A DNA stretch of 64,000 nt from DSWT01 sp035420085 (GTDB taxonomy: Bacteria; Chloroflexota; Anaerolineae; B4-G1; SLSP01): positions 1 through 64,000 of the forward strand of contig DAOLUH010000016.1 in the NCBI GenBank assembly GCA_035420085.1, written 5' to 3'. The position numbers and the translations under genes are program-made. Shown here one piece after another: positions 36,027 to 44,214 of this stretch (the stretch's first letter is position 1; each line of letters starts with the position of its first letter). Under the pieces are notes generated by a model, which made no database searches, was not told the DNA's origin, and saw nothing but the letters and a program-made list of their open reading frames with translations.

Positions 36027-36557
36027 TTAGACCTGTGTTGTTTGTTGGAGGAGAAGTGCACACAGGTGTTCAAAAAGTGTTGTCACAGCCGTTCCTTCTT
36101 TGGCGCTGGTCAAATAAAAGGGCGCTGCCAGATTTGTCGCAAAGTTCTCGATCTCTTGCGCGGAAAGCTGTTGTTGCTCCTCAAGATCACATTTGTTGGC
36201 GGCAATAACGAGCGCAACCTGTGCGTTGATGTCGCGCAGCGCATTGACATACACGTTGAGGGCCGGGAGTGTTTCGGGACGGGTGAGATCGCAGACCAGT
36301 ACTGCGCCGGCAGCCCCACGCAGGTAACTGGCGCGCATACGGGTGAACTCCTCACTCCCCGCCAGATCCCAGAGCATCAGGTTCATTTCCACTGCGCCGC
36401 GTTCGTCGGACAAAGTTATGGATTTGCGGCTTACTTTTACACCGATGGTTGCCAGGTATTTGTCTTCGAAGATGCTATAGACCAAACGCCGCACGAGACT
36501 GGTCTTGCCCACGGCAAAGTCACCCAGCAAGCAGACTTTTTTGTTCACCGTTATCAA
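36027..36557 (-). CDS. Rab/Ras-like small GTPase
   Basis: A 176-residue bacterial Ras-superfamily GTPase. The P-loop is GDFAVGKTS (12-20), switch I Thr is T37 in ATIGV, G3 is WDLAGSEEF (63-71), G4 NKCD (121-124) and G5 TSAKEG (150-155). In G3 the catalytic Gln of Rab proteins (DTAGQE) is replaced by Ser68, so intrinsic GTP hydrolysis may be slow or assisted. There is no lipidation tail. Such proteins act as polarity or signalling switches in a few bacteria. It lies between gyrB (27 bases) and a histidine kinase gene (15 bases), in one direction. Confidence 0.85.
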   Translation of the reverse strand: MITVNKKVCLLGDFAVGKTSLVRRLVYSIFEDKYLATIGVKVSRKSITLSDERGAVEMNLMLWDLAGSEEFTRMRASYLRGAAGAVLVCDLTRPETLPALNVYVNALRDINAQVALVIAANKCDLEEQQQLSAQEIENFATNLAAPFYLTSAKEGTAVTTLFEHLCALLLQQTTQV

Positions 36558-36584
36558 CGCTTGCCTCCTATGCGCCCCGCGCCT

Positions 36585-38522
36585 TTACACATCCAGGTTC
36601 TGCACTTCGCGCGCGTGGCTCTGGATAAACCGGCGGCGCGGCGGAACTTCGCTGCCCATCAACATGGAGAAGATTTGATCGGCTTCGGCGGCATCTTCAA
36701 TCGTCACTTGGACCAACGTGCGCTGCACCGGGTCCATGGTGGTGTCCCACAATTGTTGTGGGTTCATTTCGCCAAGACCCTTGTAACGCTGCAACGTCAC
36801 TTTGCGACCGTCGAACGCCTTCATCACCGTTTCCAGGTCGGCGTCGCTGTAGGCATATTGTGCGTCTTTGCCCGACTTGACCAGGTAAAGCGGCGGTTGC
36901 GCGATGTAAAGATGACCTTCGTCAATGAGCGGCTGCATGTAGCGGAAGAAGAAGGTCAGCAGCAGTGTGGTGATGTGCGCGCCGTCCACGTCGGCATCGG
37001 TCATAATGATGACGCGGTTGTAACGCAGGTTGCTCACCTCAAACTGGTCGCTGACGCCGCAGCCAAGCGCCGAGATGAGCGCCTGTACCTCTTTGTTGCC
37101 CAGAATTTTGTTCAGACCGGCGCGCTCGGTGTTGAGAATTTTCCCGCGCAGCGGCAGAATCGCCTGGAAGTGACGGTCGCGGCCTTGCTTTGCGCTACCG
37201 CCGGCGCTGTCGCCCTCAACGATGAACAGTTCGCTGTTCGAGGGATCGCGGCTGGAACAGTCGGCCAGCTTGCCAGGCAACGTCAGGCTCTCCAGCGCGC
37301 TCTTGCGGATGACGAGGTCGCGCGCTTTGCGGGCGGCGTCCCGCGCTTTGGAGGCGGTGAGACCCTTATCCACGATACGGCGTGCGGCGCGCGGATCGGT
37401 CTCGAAGAATTCGGCCACGGCCTCGGCGGTCGCGGCTTCGACGGCGAAACGCACCTCCGGGTTCATCAGCTTCACCTTCGTCTGGCTCTCGAACTGCGGG
37501 TCGGGCACTTTGACGCTCACCACGGCGGTGAGACCCTCGCGGACATCGTCGCCGGTGAGGTTGGGGTCGCTATCCTTGAGCACCGACAGCTTGCGCCCCA
37601 CGTCGTTGATCGTGCGGGTGAGCGCCGAACGGAAGCCGGTCAGGTGCGTGCCGCCATCAATGGTGTTGATGGTGTTGGCGAAGGCCAGCACCGTTTCATT
37701 GAAACTGTCGGAGTACTGCAGCGCAACCTCAACGATGACGCCTTCCGTCTCTTTTTCGACGTAAATTGGATCGTGCAGCGCCTTGCGGTTGCGGTCGAGG
37801 TACTTGACGAACGAGAGGATGCCGCCCTCAAAGTGGAATGTCATCCGGCGGGGGAAAGGTTCCTCACGCTTATCAATCAAATCAATGGTGACACCTCGCG
37901 TGACGAACGCCATTTCCCGGAAGCGCTGCGCCAATGTCTCAAAGTTGTAGCTTAAATCCGCGTCTTTGAAAATCAGCGGGTCAAAACGAAAGGTGATCGT
38001 TGTTCCGGTGTCTTGCGGGTCACATTTGCCGATCGGGTCAACGCCGGTAACGGGGATGCCGCGCTCGTAGCGCTGGCGATAAATCTTCCCGTCGTTGGAT
38101 TTGACGACAGCTTCCATCCATTCCGAAAGCGCGTTCACCGCCGAGACGCCGACGCCGTGCAAGCCGCCAGAGACCTTGTAGCCGCCGCTGCCAAACTTGC
38201 CGCCGGCGTGCAGCGTGGTCAACACCAACTGCAAAGCCGAAATCCCCTTCTCAGGATGAATCCCCACCGGGATGCCGCGCCCGTTATCAATCACTGAGAC
38301 GCTGGAATCCGGATTGACGATCACACGGATATGATCGCAGGCCCCGGCCAGGGCTTCGTCAATGGAGTTATCTACCACTTCGTAGACCAGGTGGTGCAGC
38401 GCACGCACGTCTGTTCCACCCACGTACATCCCAGGGCGACGGCGCACGGCCTCCAGCCCTTCCAAGACCTGGATAGTAGAGGCGTCGTACTTTAATGTCT
38501 CATTTTTCGCTTTTGGAACCAT
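36585..38522 (-). CDS. gyrB: DNA gyrase subunit B
   Basis: A 645-residue ATPase subunit of type IIA topoisomerase that drives negative supercoiling. The GHKL ATPase has VVDNSIDEA, DNGRGIPVG and GGLHGVGVSAVN, the transducer follows, and the TOPRIM domain carries EGDSAGGSAKQGR and TDADVDGAHI. The C-terminal GyrB domain includes QRYKGLGEMNP. Length and order are normal. ParE cannot be excluded by sequence reading alone, but the whole reads as the GyrB type and ends with the RRRFIQSHA(R)EVQNLDV tail typical of GyrB. No gyrA, dnaA or recF lies in the window. It is preceded by a membrane protein gene 28 bases upstream. Confidence 0.93.
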   Translation of the reverse strand: MVPKAKNETLKYDASTIQVLEGLEAVRRRPGMYVGGTDVRALHHLVYEVVDNSIDEALAGACDHIRVIVNPDSSVSVIDNGRGIPVGIHPEKGISALQLVLTTLHAGGKFGSGGYKVSGGLHGVGVSAVNALSEWMEAVVKSNDGKIYRQRYERGIPVTGVDPIGKCDPQDTGTTITFRFDPLIFKDADLSYNFETLAQRFREMAFVTRGVTIDLIDKREEPFPRRMTFHFEGGILSFVKYLDRNRKALHDPIYVEKETEGVIVEVALQYSDSFNETVLAFANTINTIDGGTHLTGFRSALTRTINDVGRKLSVLKDSDPNLTGDDVREGLTAVVSVKVPDPQFESQTKVKLMNPEVRFAVEAATAEAVAEFFETDPRAARRIVDKGLTASKARDAARKARDLVIRKSALESLTLPGKLADCSSRDPSNSELFIVEGDSAGGSAKQGRDRHFQAILPLRGKILNTERAGLNKILGNKEVQALISALGCGVSDQFEVSNLRYNRVIIMTDADVDGAHITTLLLTFFFRYMQPLIDEGHLYIAQPPLYLVKSGKDAQYAYSDADLETVMKAFDGRKVTLQRYKGLGEMNPQQLWDTTMDPVQRTLVQVTIEDAAEADQIFSMLMGSEVPPRRRFIQSHAREVQNLDV

Positions 38523-38550
38523 GGTATCTTTTCCTTATCGTCTAACGATT

Positions 38551-39591
38551 TTATTCACCAATCAATGGATGCGCCGGCACTTCCTTGACGACCGGAGCGG
38601 GTTGCGGTTTCGGCAAGAAACTCAGGCGATCCTGATAAAAGACAAACAATGTCGCTGTCAATGCCGTGCTGACGAAAGCATGTCCGGCAATGCCAATCAA
38701 GTTGGCCCAGGTCGCCGGATCGGGCAGGGTCCACACCACCTTGAATCCCCGCGAGATCACCAGGATCAGCAGGATCAGGAAAGTGGCGTTGAAAAAGTCC
38801 CCGCGTGTGAGTAAAATGCTTTCCTGGATGGCGCGGAATGGAGATCGCCGCAACTGCACCATTCCTGGAATGGCAAAAATCATGTGAAACACGGTGAACG
38901 TGATCAGTGAAAAGAGCATCGTCACCACAAAAAAAGCCAGTCCTGTGCTCAGCAGACCGATCAGCGCGCCGAACGAAAGCCCAATCATGGACAACGTCGC
39001 CACGATCGTGATCACAATCAACGCAAACACGATCAATTGTCCCCATAGCGCCGGAAATGTCTGCGGTTTATCGAAAGGGACTTCCGTTTCATCAATGACG
39101 CGCCGTCCCACCGCACGCAGATAAAGCGCGGTAAGCCCCAGTCCCACGATGGGCACTACCACCCCCAGAAACATAGCCACGAGCACCGAGGCAACCGTCA
39201 TCTCGGGGCGCGCTCCCATTGGACGCTCCACCGTCAACCGCGAGGCCATCATTGAAGGCACACCCAACAGCGGCGCCGGCGTTAACGCGGAAAAGAGATT
39301 GAACCGCATCGTCAGCGTGTTGAGCGTCTGTGTCATCAACAGCGTTGCCTGTTGGACATCTGGCGACGCTGCTACACTTTCAGTCCACAGCACCCCTCTG
39401 AAGAACTGTTCCACGGCCTGGAACAAAGGCGCTAACGACAGGCGCGGTCCCAACCATAGAAACAGATCGAGCAACAAGGGCATACTCAGGATCATCGGAT
39501 GGCGCGCCACGATCTCAAAGCCTGTCGCAAGACACGCCAGAATGCCGAGCGGCTGGCGCGGTTCTTCCTTGGTTTTCCGTTCTTCGGTCAC
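38551..39591 (-). CDS. polytopic membrane protein of unknown function
   Basis: A 346-residue membrane protein with a charged N-terminus (MTEERKTKEEPRQPLG), then about six spans at roughly 33-52, 137-162, 187-210, 213-240, 270-295 and 300-322. The segment VQLRRSPFRAIQESILLTRGDFF between spans resembles the cytoplasmic loop seen in DUF975/glycerophosphoryl-type membrane proteins, but no family can be assigned. It is the first gene of the minus-strand run leading to gyrB, the GTPase and the kinase, and its promoter should lie near 39600-39650. Confidence 0.7.
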   Translation of the reverse strand: MTEERKTKEEPRQPLGILACLATGFEIVARHPMILSMPLLLDLFLWLGPRLSLAPLFQAVEQFFRGVLWTESVAASPDVQQATLLMTQTLNTLTMRFNLFSALTPAPLLGVPSMMASRLTVERPMGARPEMTVASVLVAMFLGVVVPIVGLGLTALYLRAVGRRVIDETEVPFDKPQTFPALWGQLIVFALIVITIVATLSMIGLSFGALIGLLSTGLAFFVVTMLFSLITFTVFHMIFAIPGMVQLRRSPFRAIQESILLTRGDFFNATFLILLILVISRGFKVVWTLPDPATWANLIGIAGHAFVSTALTATLFVFYQDRLSFLPKPQPAPVVKEVPAHPLIGE

Positions 39592-39655
39592 AGGTCTATT
39601 TTACCATATCCATGCCAAATGACGAACTATCGAAGAAATGCAGTAAAAAACATGC

Positions 39656-39683
39656 TTGACAGCTAAGTGCTTTATGTTACAAT
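39656..39683 (+). promoter_or_regulatory. promoter of tRNA-Glu
   Basis: TTGACA (39656-39661), 16-base spacer, TACAAT (39678-39683). The predicted start lies just before the mature tRNA. The -35 is a perfect match to the sigma70 consensus. Confidence 0.8.
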
Positions 39684-39694
39684 CCTTCGCGTGT

Positions 39695-39769
39695 GCCCTC
39701 ATCGTCTAGTCAGGTCTAGGACACAGGCCTTTCAAGCCTGGTACATGGGTTCGAATCCCGTTGAGGGCA
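39695..39769 (+). tRNA. tRNA-Glu (TTC anticodon)
   Basis: A 75-base cloverleaf. The acceptor arms are GCCCTCA (39695-39701) and TGAGGGC (39762-39768), with discriminator A. The anticodon arm is CAGGC-CTTTCAA-GCCTG with TTC as anticodon, and the T arm contains GGTTCGAATCC. The CCA end is not encoded. It has its own promoter and terminator and is not beside another tRNA. Confidence 0.95.
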
Positions 39770-39775
39770 TAAACT

Positions 39776-39805
39776 AACCCCGCTCTGCGCAAGAGCGGGG
39801 TTTTT
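39776..39805. terminator. rho-independent terminator after tRNA-Glu, possibly two-way
   Basis: AACCCCGCTCT (39776-39786), loop GCGCA, AGAGCGGGGTT (39792-39802) followed by TTT. It ends the tRNA transcript. On the minus strand the stem is followed by TTAGTTTAT, so it may also stop the xylan operon, whose last gene ends at 39874. Confidence 0.85.
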
Positions 39806-39873
39806 GTTTGGATGGGAAATTGCTGACTAATCGTTGCCGTGCAGTTTTCTCGAAAAAGTGGTAGCTCCGCAGA

Positions 39874-41403
39874 TTACAGTGACCGGTTCGGCTCGGAGCG
39901 GATTTCGAGCAATGTTACCCCGAAAGGCTGCACCGCGACGGTCCATTCGAGCGAATTCGCCGGCGTGGCAACGCGCTGCGCGGAAACGTCCAATTCCATG
40001 CGGCGGCGCAAGACGTCCAGGTCAGCGGGGAGGATGTGGTTCGGTGCGCCCAGGGCCACCCAGGCGTCGTACACGCTGCCGTGCTGCTGATCGAAGCGCG
40101 TCGTCTGCACGCGAGCAGATGCTCCCACACCATCCAGGCGCAGCGTGAACTCACGAGCAGGTCGCACATCGAACAGGTCGTAGATTTCACCCGGCTTCGC
40201 GGCGGCCAGCAAGCGGCTGTCGTTGGCGTCGGCGCGATAGTGGCAGTAGTTCCACAACAGGACGGCCAGCGTGCCATCGCGGCGGCGGGTGACCGCATAC
40301 CCATCCCCTTCGGCCAGCGCTTCATCGCCCAGGCGCGAAAGGAACCAGTACCCGTGGTACGATGCCTTTTTCAAGCCCTGGACATTGACCAGTCCAAACC
40401 CGCCGTGGAAGGGCGTATCGCCCACCCGACATTCCTCGAAGATATCGCTGACCACCCAAAATGACAGCGAATCCATTAAACCACGCGCCCGCCAGTTGTT
40501 ATCCACGATGAAGGCGGCCTCGAAGGCGGTATCGTGTACGGGGTCGCGCGGGCTAGGGCTGGAACTCCATTCGGTGTAGTGGCGCTCGATGCTGGGGAAG
40601 GCCGACTCGCGCAACAGCTTATCGCAGCCGCGCGCATCCACCAACAGGCGGTCGGGACCGTCCCAGGTCATGTACCCGTGTCCTTCCGGGTCGAACGGGT
40701 AGAAGGTGGGGTACGGATGCGTGGAGAAGAAATCGAGCGGCAGGTGGCGTTCGGCGCACGCCGCCAGGAATTCCTTCCCCCACGGCGGCTCGCCCACCGC
40801 GTCGCCAAAGCCGTGGCTGGCCGGGCCGCCGACCCGCAGGTGCGGATCAACGCGCTTGAGCGTGCGGGCAGTACGCGCGTAGAGTTCCATGTAGGCGTCG
40901 AAATCCGCGTCTTTCCAGAAGAACTTCAGACCCGGTTCGTTCCACACTTCAAAGTACCAACGGCGCACCTCGTCCAGCCCGTAGCGTTCGATGACGTGAC
41001 GGATGTACTGCTCGATGAACCATTCCCAGCGTTCCCAATCCTTCGGCGGGGTGATATTGCCCTTCCACCAGAAGACGGTCTCTTCGCCGCTGGCAAGATC
41101 GTAGGGCATGAAGCCCAGTTCCACAAAAGGCCGGATGCCGATAGAAAGCCAGTGATCGTAGACCAGATCAACGTATTGCCAGTTGGCGATGGGTTGGCCG
41201 TTTTCTTCATGGTAGACCATCATATCTTCGTGAAACAGGCCATGCATACGGATGTATTGAAAGGGCATCTCGCGCTGCACCAGTTCCAGGTGCTTTTGGA
41301 AGTCGGCGCGCAGGGCCTCCCCCACCCGCCCACCGCCGACGCACACGCGCCAGTAGGGGGTGATGGATTGGCCGGGTTGTTGCAGGTTGATATTGATTTT
41401 CAT
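39874..41403 (-). CDS. GH39-like glycoside hydrolase (beta-xylosidase type)
   Basis: A 509-residue cytosolic (beta/alpha)8 hydrolase of clan GH-A. The acid/base Glu is E156 in WYFEVWNEPGL, and the nucleophile Glu is E278 in HYTEWSSS, at the spacing expected for GH39. The C-terminal beta domain carries VLLWNYCHYRAD. GH39 enzymes remove xylose, and in some cases other sugars, from the non-reducing end of oligomers. It starts at the ATG at 41403, for which GAGG lies eight bases upstream, within the stop of the preceding gene. It is the last gene of the xylan operon, whose other products make xylo-oligosaccharides its probable substrate. Confidence 0.88.
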   Translation of the reverse strand: MKININLQQPGQSITPYWRVCVGGGRVGEALRADFQKHLELVQREMPFQYIRMHGLFHEDMMVYHEENGQPIANWQYVDLVYDHWLSIGIRPFVELGFMPYDLASGEETVFWWKGNITPPKDWERWEWFIEQYIRHVIERYGLDEVRRWYFEVWNEPGLKFFWKDADFDAYMELYARTARTLKRVDPHLRVGGPASHGFGDAVGEPPWGKEFLAACAERHLPLDFFSTHPYPTFYPFDPEGHGYMTWDGPDRLLVDARGCDKLLRESAFPSIERHYTEWSSSPSPRDPVHDTAFEAAFIVDNNWRARGLMDSLSFWVVSDIFEECRVGDTPFHGGFGLVNVQGLKKASYHGYWFLSRLGDEALAEGDGYAVTRRRDGTLAVLLWNYCHYRADANDSRLLAAAKPGEIYDLFDVRPAREFTLRLDGVGASARVQTTRFDQQHGSVYDAWVALGAPNHILPADLDVLRRRMELDVSAQRVATPANSLEWTVAVQPFGVTLLEIRSEPNRSL

Positions 41404-41413
41404 GGTCGTCACC

Positions 41414-42244
41414 TCAAGCCGGAAGCTGCTTCAGGAACGCCTGTAAAGCGTCCATGAAGAGTGTGTACCTGTCGAACCGGATCAGGTGTCCCACATCGGG
41501 GATGGTGACGATGATCACATTGGGGTTCAACTCGCGCACTTTTGCGACGGCTTCCGGGGTCACGATCGCTCCCTGCTCCGGGTTGCCCGTGAAGAGTAAC
41601 ATAGGATGGGTGACGTTCTGGAGGGTTGTCCGCCAGTCCCATTCCTGAGCGTGCATTCTGGGCCTTAACACATCCAGAATCGTGGAATCGAGCTGCTTTT
41701 TGGATTCGCACATCGGTTGTAGCAGCTCTTCGGGCCAGGTGGGGTGATCCTTGCGGTATTGTGTCAGCAATTCTTCCAACGTCTGAGTGGCGAGGCTCTT
41801 GACCCACTTCCCCATAGGGTTCTCCGCGAGTTGTTCGGGAGTTGGCTCCGGCCAGGATAGTCGCCAGGCCGGGTCTTCCAGAAACAAGGCGCTAACCAGT
41901 TCTGGGAAACGCACCGCAAGCTGGTAAGTCACCGTCGCCCCCATCGAGTGCCCACCCACAATCGGGCGATTCAACCCCAGGGTGCGGATGAGTTCCGCCA
42001 CATCGGCGGCCATGTCCACTTTTTCATCCGGCTGCACGCGCGCCGACAGGCCATGACCGCGCATATCCGGCATGATCACATCATAGTCAGCTTCGAGAGC
42101 GTGCGCCACGGGCGTCCAGCACAGGCCATTATCCGAAAAACCGTGGATCAACACCAGGGGACGTTTATCCCCTCGACCGGTGCGGGTGTAGTGAATCCGC
42201 ACGCCATTGACCAGCAAATCCTCTTGTGTCCAGTGCGTGAGCAT
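41414..42244 (-). CDS. alpha/beta hydrolase, possibly an esterase of the xylan operon
   Basis: A 276-residue alpha/beta-hydrolase. The oxyanion HGF motif (LIHGFSDNG) is near 33-41, the nucleophile is S100 in GGHSMGATV, the general-base His is H253 in PDVGHLIRF, and the acid is probably E223 in GNPEQGAIV. There is no signal peptide. Its position between the two xylosidase genes suggests removal of an ester decoration such as acetyl or feruloyl from imported oligomers, but that is inference; it could also be a non-specific esterase. The stop codon overlaps the ribosome site of the GH39 gene. Confidence 0.8.
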   Translation of the reverse strand: MLTHWTQEDLLVNGVRIHYTRTGRGDKRPLVLIHGFSDNGLCWTPVAHALEADYDVIMPDMRGHGLSARVQPDEKVDMAADVAELIRTLGLNRPIVGGHSMGATVTYQLAVRFPELVSALFLEDPAWRLSWPEPTPEQLAENPMGKWVKSLATQTLEELLTQYRKDHPTWPEELLQPMCESKKQLDSTILDVLRPRMHAQEWDWRTTLQNVTHPMLLFTGNPEQGAIVTPEAVAKVRELNPNVIIVTIPDVGHLIRFDRYTLFMDALQAFLKQLPA

Positions 42245-42280
42245 AGGGTTTCTCCTTATAGAGTTGATGAGAGTTTGAAT

Positions 42281-44197
42281 TTAATCTTTCAATTTTCGGG
42301 GATCAATGCTAAAACGGGCCTTTTTGCCGGCCAGGCCGATCATGGGGCCAGGCATTCGTTTTCCGTTATTATCTGCGTTCCCGAAATAATCGGTGCATAC
42401 TTTTTCGTCGGCATTGACTTCGGGCAGCTCGCTTTTGAAAACCACCTCCATCGTCAGATCGTCGCTGTTGATGTCAATCTCCATATCACAGACACAGCCA
42501 TTTTTGTCAAATCCGCAAAACTCCTGCCACGTTGCCAAATCGAGGCACATTTCTGGTTCGGGATACATGACGCGCAGATAGCCGGGCGGCATTTTCACAT
42601 AAGCATTGCCTTCAGCCTGGTTGTGTTCGTTCGGCAGGATGATGGCCGCCTCGCCGCATTGGTAGAACAGGTTGTTGAAGAATTTGTTCTCCCGCGAGGT
42701 TCCCCCGCGCTTGGGCCAGACCCGAAAGGCCACCACTTTGGCGAAAAAGCCGGCTTTGTCGCACTTGCCGATCAGGTTGTTGACCATTCGCAGCCGGTCG
42801 GTCCCCTCCAGGTAGATGCCATAGCCATTTCTGACATCCAGCTCGGTGGTCTTGTACCAGCCAGAAGAACCGGGTTCGGCGGGCACGGCCTGTTTATCGT
42901 AGCGGCCTTCGACATTCCAGATAATGTTGTTGTCAATCAGGTTCTCCGCGTCACGCGAGCACTCGATAAAGATGTGTTCGCGGGACTGGATGCCGTCAAT
43001 GAACAGGTTCGATGTGATGCGGCAGTTCTCATTGCCCACGTCCAACCACAGCGCATCACAGCCGATGCACCCCTTGAAGACGTTCCGGCGGATGAGGGAA
43101 TCCACCGCATGGTGGAGCTTGATGCCGCCGGCTTCCCAGGAAAGCTCCATACGCTGCCAACCCGTGCCAACGATGAGGTTGTCCTCGATGAGCATGTTGC
43201 GCACAAACATGCCGGCAATGCCGCAGACACCCACATCTTTGATCGTATTGCGCCGGATGATGGTATACCCGATGATTTGCCCCTCGTCGAAGGGATGATG
43301 CCAGCACTCATTGCCGCAGTCTATGCCGACAGCGTTTGACCAGTCAATGGTGCAGTCCTCGATGATCCAGTGATGGCCGCGATAACAGGAAAGGGAACCG
43401 CGCTGTGGAACGGGCGCGCCGGTCGCTGCATGGGCCAGCGTCAGACCTTTAACGCGGATGTAGGACAGGAAAGGCTCTTTCGGGGCAAAACACTGCTCGC
43501 GGTTGCTCAACTCGATGAGATGCTCCTGCGGGTCGGCGTCTCCGGCGAGGCGAATATGCACCTTCTGGCCGTTGGCTTCCACCCAGTACGTATTGTCACT
43601 TTGGCTCAACTGGTTGTACAGCGGGACCTGTTTCATCGGCTTTCCGTCTACAAACACCATCCCCCGGCGGTTGAGATAGGGCGTCATGTCCGTTTTGTCA
43701 TATTCGATAAACAGCCGGTCGTGCAGGATGTTGACGGCGCAAAACGGGTTGTAGCCTTTGAAGTCCTCCGGGTTCAGTTCGATCTCCCAAACCTTGATCC
43801 CTTCCGTCGAAGGGGGAGCGGCCCTAAAACCGGCAAACAAGCGCCAGCCAACGCTGGGCTTGAAGTCTTTGACCTCCACGGAAGCTTTGATGATCACCGC
43901 TTCCCCCTGATAGGCTTCATAGCTGATCATCTTTTCAGGCCCCAGCCCGCCCAGGGCCGGCTGAACCGTCTCGCGGTATGTTCCGGCGTGGATCAGCACC
44001 CTGGTTCCTGGGGTAGCCACCTGGGCCGCGGCGTTGATGGTTTTGAAGGGGTGTGACATTGTACCATCGTTCTGATCGGAGGCATGTGGATGATTATTGT
44101 CCACGTGGATTTCACGATCGTATTGCTGTTCGACCTCCCAGAACGCAAACATGTGCCCATTGGGAAGCTGGGCAGAAAAATCCTCTTGTTCGGCCAT
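42281..44197 (-). CDS. GH120-like beta-xylosidase (right-handed beta-helix)
   Basis: A 638-residue cytosolic parallel beta-helix protein. The opening HVDNNHPHASDQNDGTM and the order of later blocks (LIHAGTYRETVQP, FCAVNILHDRLFIE-like, IIRRNTIKDVGVCGIAGM) match what I recall of the GH120 xylosidase XylC. In that enzyme the nucleophile Asp is in LWLDWEAQ and the acid/base Glu in VFVEVSHG. The matching residues here are D386 in ALWLDVGN and E412 in IFIECSRD, so both are conserved. ATG at 44197 is used because AAGGA is eight bases upstream. It starts close after the GH10 xylanase. Function as a xylo-oligosaccharide exo-hydrolase is likely, by family and operon. Confidence 0.7.
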   Translation of the reverse strand: MAEQEDFSAQLPNGHMFAFWEVEQQYDREIHVDNNHPHASDQNDGTMSHPFKTINAAAQVATPGTRVLIHAGTYRETVQPALGGLGPEKMISYEAYQGEAVIIKASVEVKDFKPSVGWRLFAGFRAAPPSTEGIKVWEIELNPEDFKGYNPFCAVNILHDRLFIEYDKTDMTPYLNRRGMVFVDGKPMKQVPLYNQLSQSDNTYWVEANGQKVHIRLAGDADPQEHLIELSNREQCFAPKEPFLSYIRVKGLTLAHAATGAPVPQRGSLSCYRGHHWIIEDCTIDWSNAVGIDCGNECWHHPFDEGQIIGYTIIRRNTIKDVGVCGIAGMFVRNMLIEDNLIVGTGWQRMELSWEAGGIKLHHAVDSLIRRNVFKGCIGCDALWLDVGNENCRITSNLFIDGIQSREHIFIECSRDAENLIDNNIIWNVEGRYDKQAVPAEPGSSGWYKTTELDVRNGYGIYLEGTDRLRMVNNLIGKCDKAGFFAKVVAFRVWPKRGGTSRENKFFNNLFYQCGEAAIILPNEHNQAEGNAYVKMPPGYLRVMYPEPEMCLDLATWQEFCGFDKNGCVCDMEIDINSDDLTMEVVFKSELPEVNADEKVCTDYFGNADNNGKRMPGPMIGLAGKKARFSIDPRKLKD

Positions 44198-44214
44198 CTC
44201 CATTATCCTTTCTA

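Noticed and set aside
35628..37955. 775-residue reading frame on the plus strand
   Set aside because: It runs antisense to the kinase, GTPase and gyrB genes; its composition is that of a complementary-strand artefact of GC-rich codons.
36585..38522. ParE instead of GyrB
   Set aside because: The sequence order and tail fit GyrB, and no parC-like gene adjoins it; a sequence tree would settle this fully.
41948..43339. 463-residue plus-strand reading frame
   Set aside because: It is antisense to the hydrolase and GH120-like genes and has no recognisable domain.
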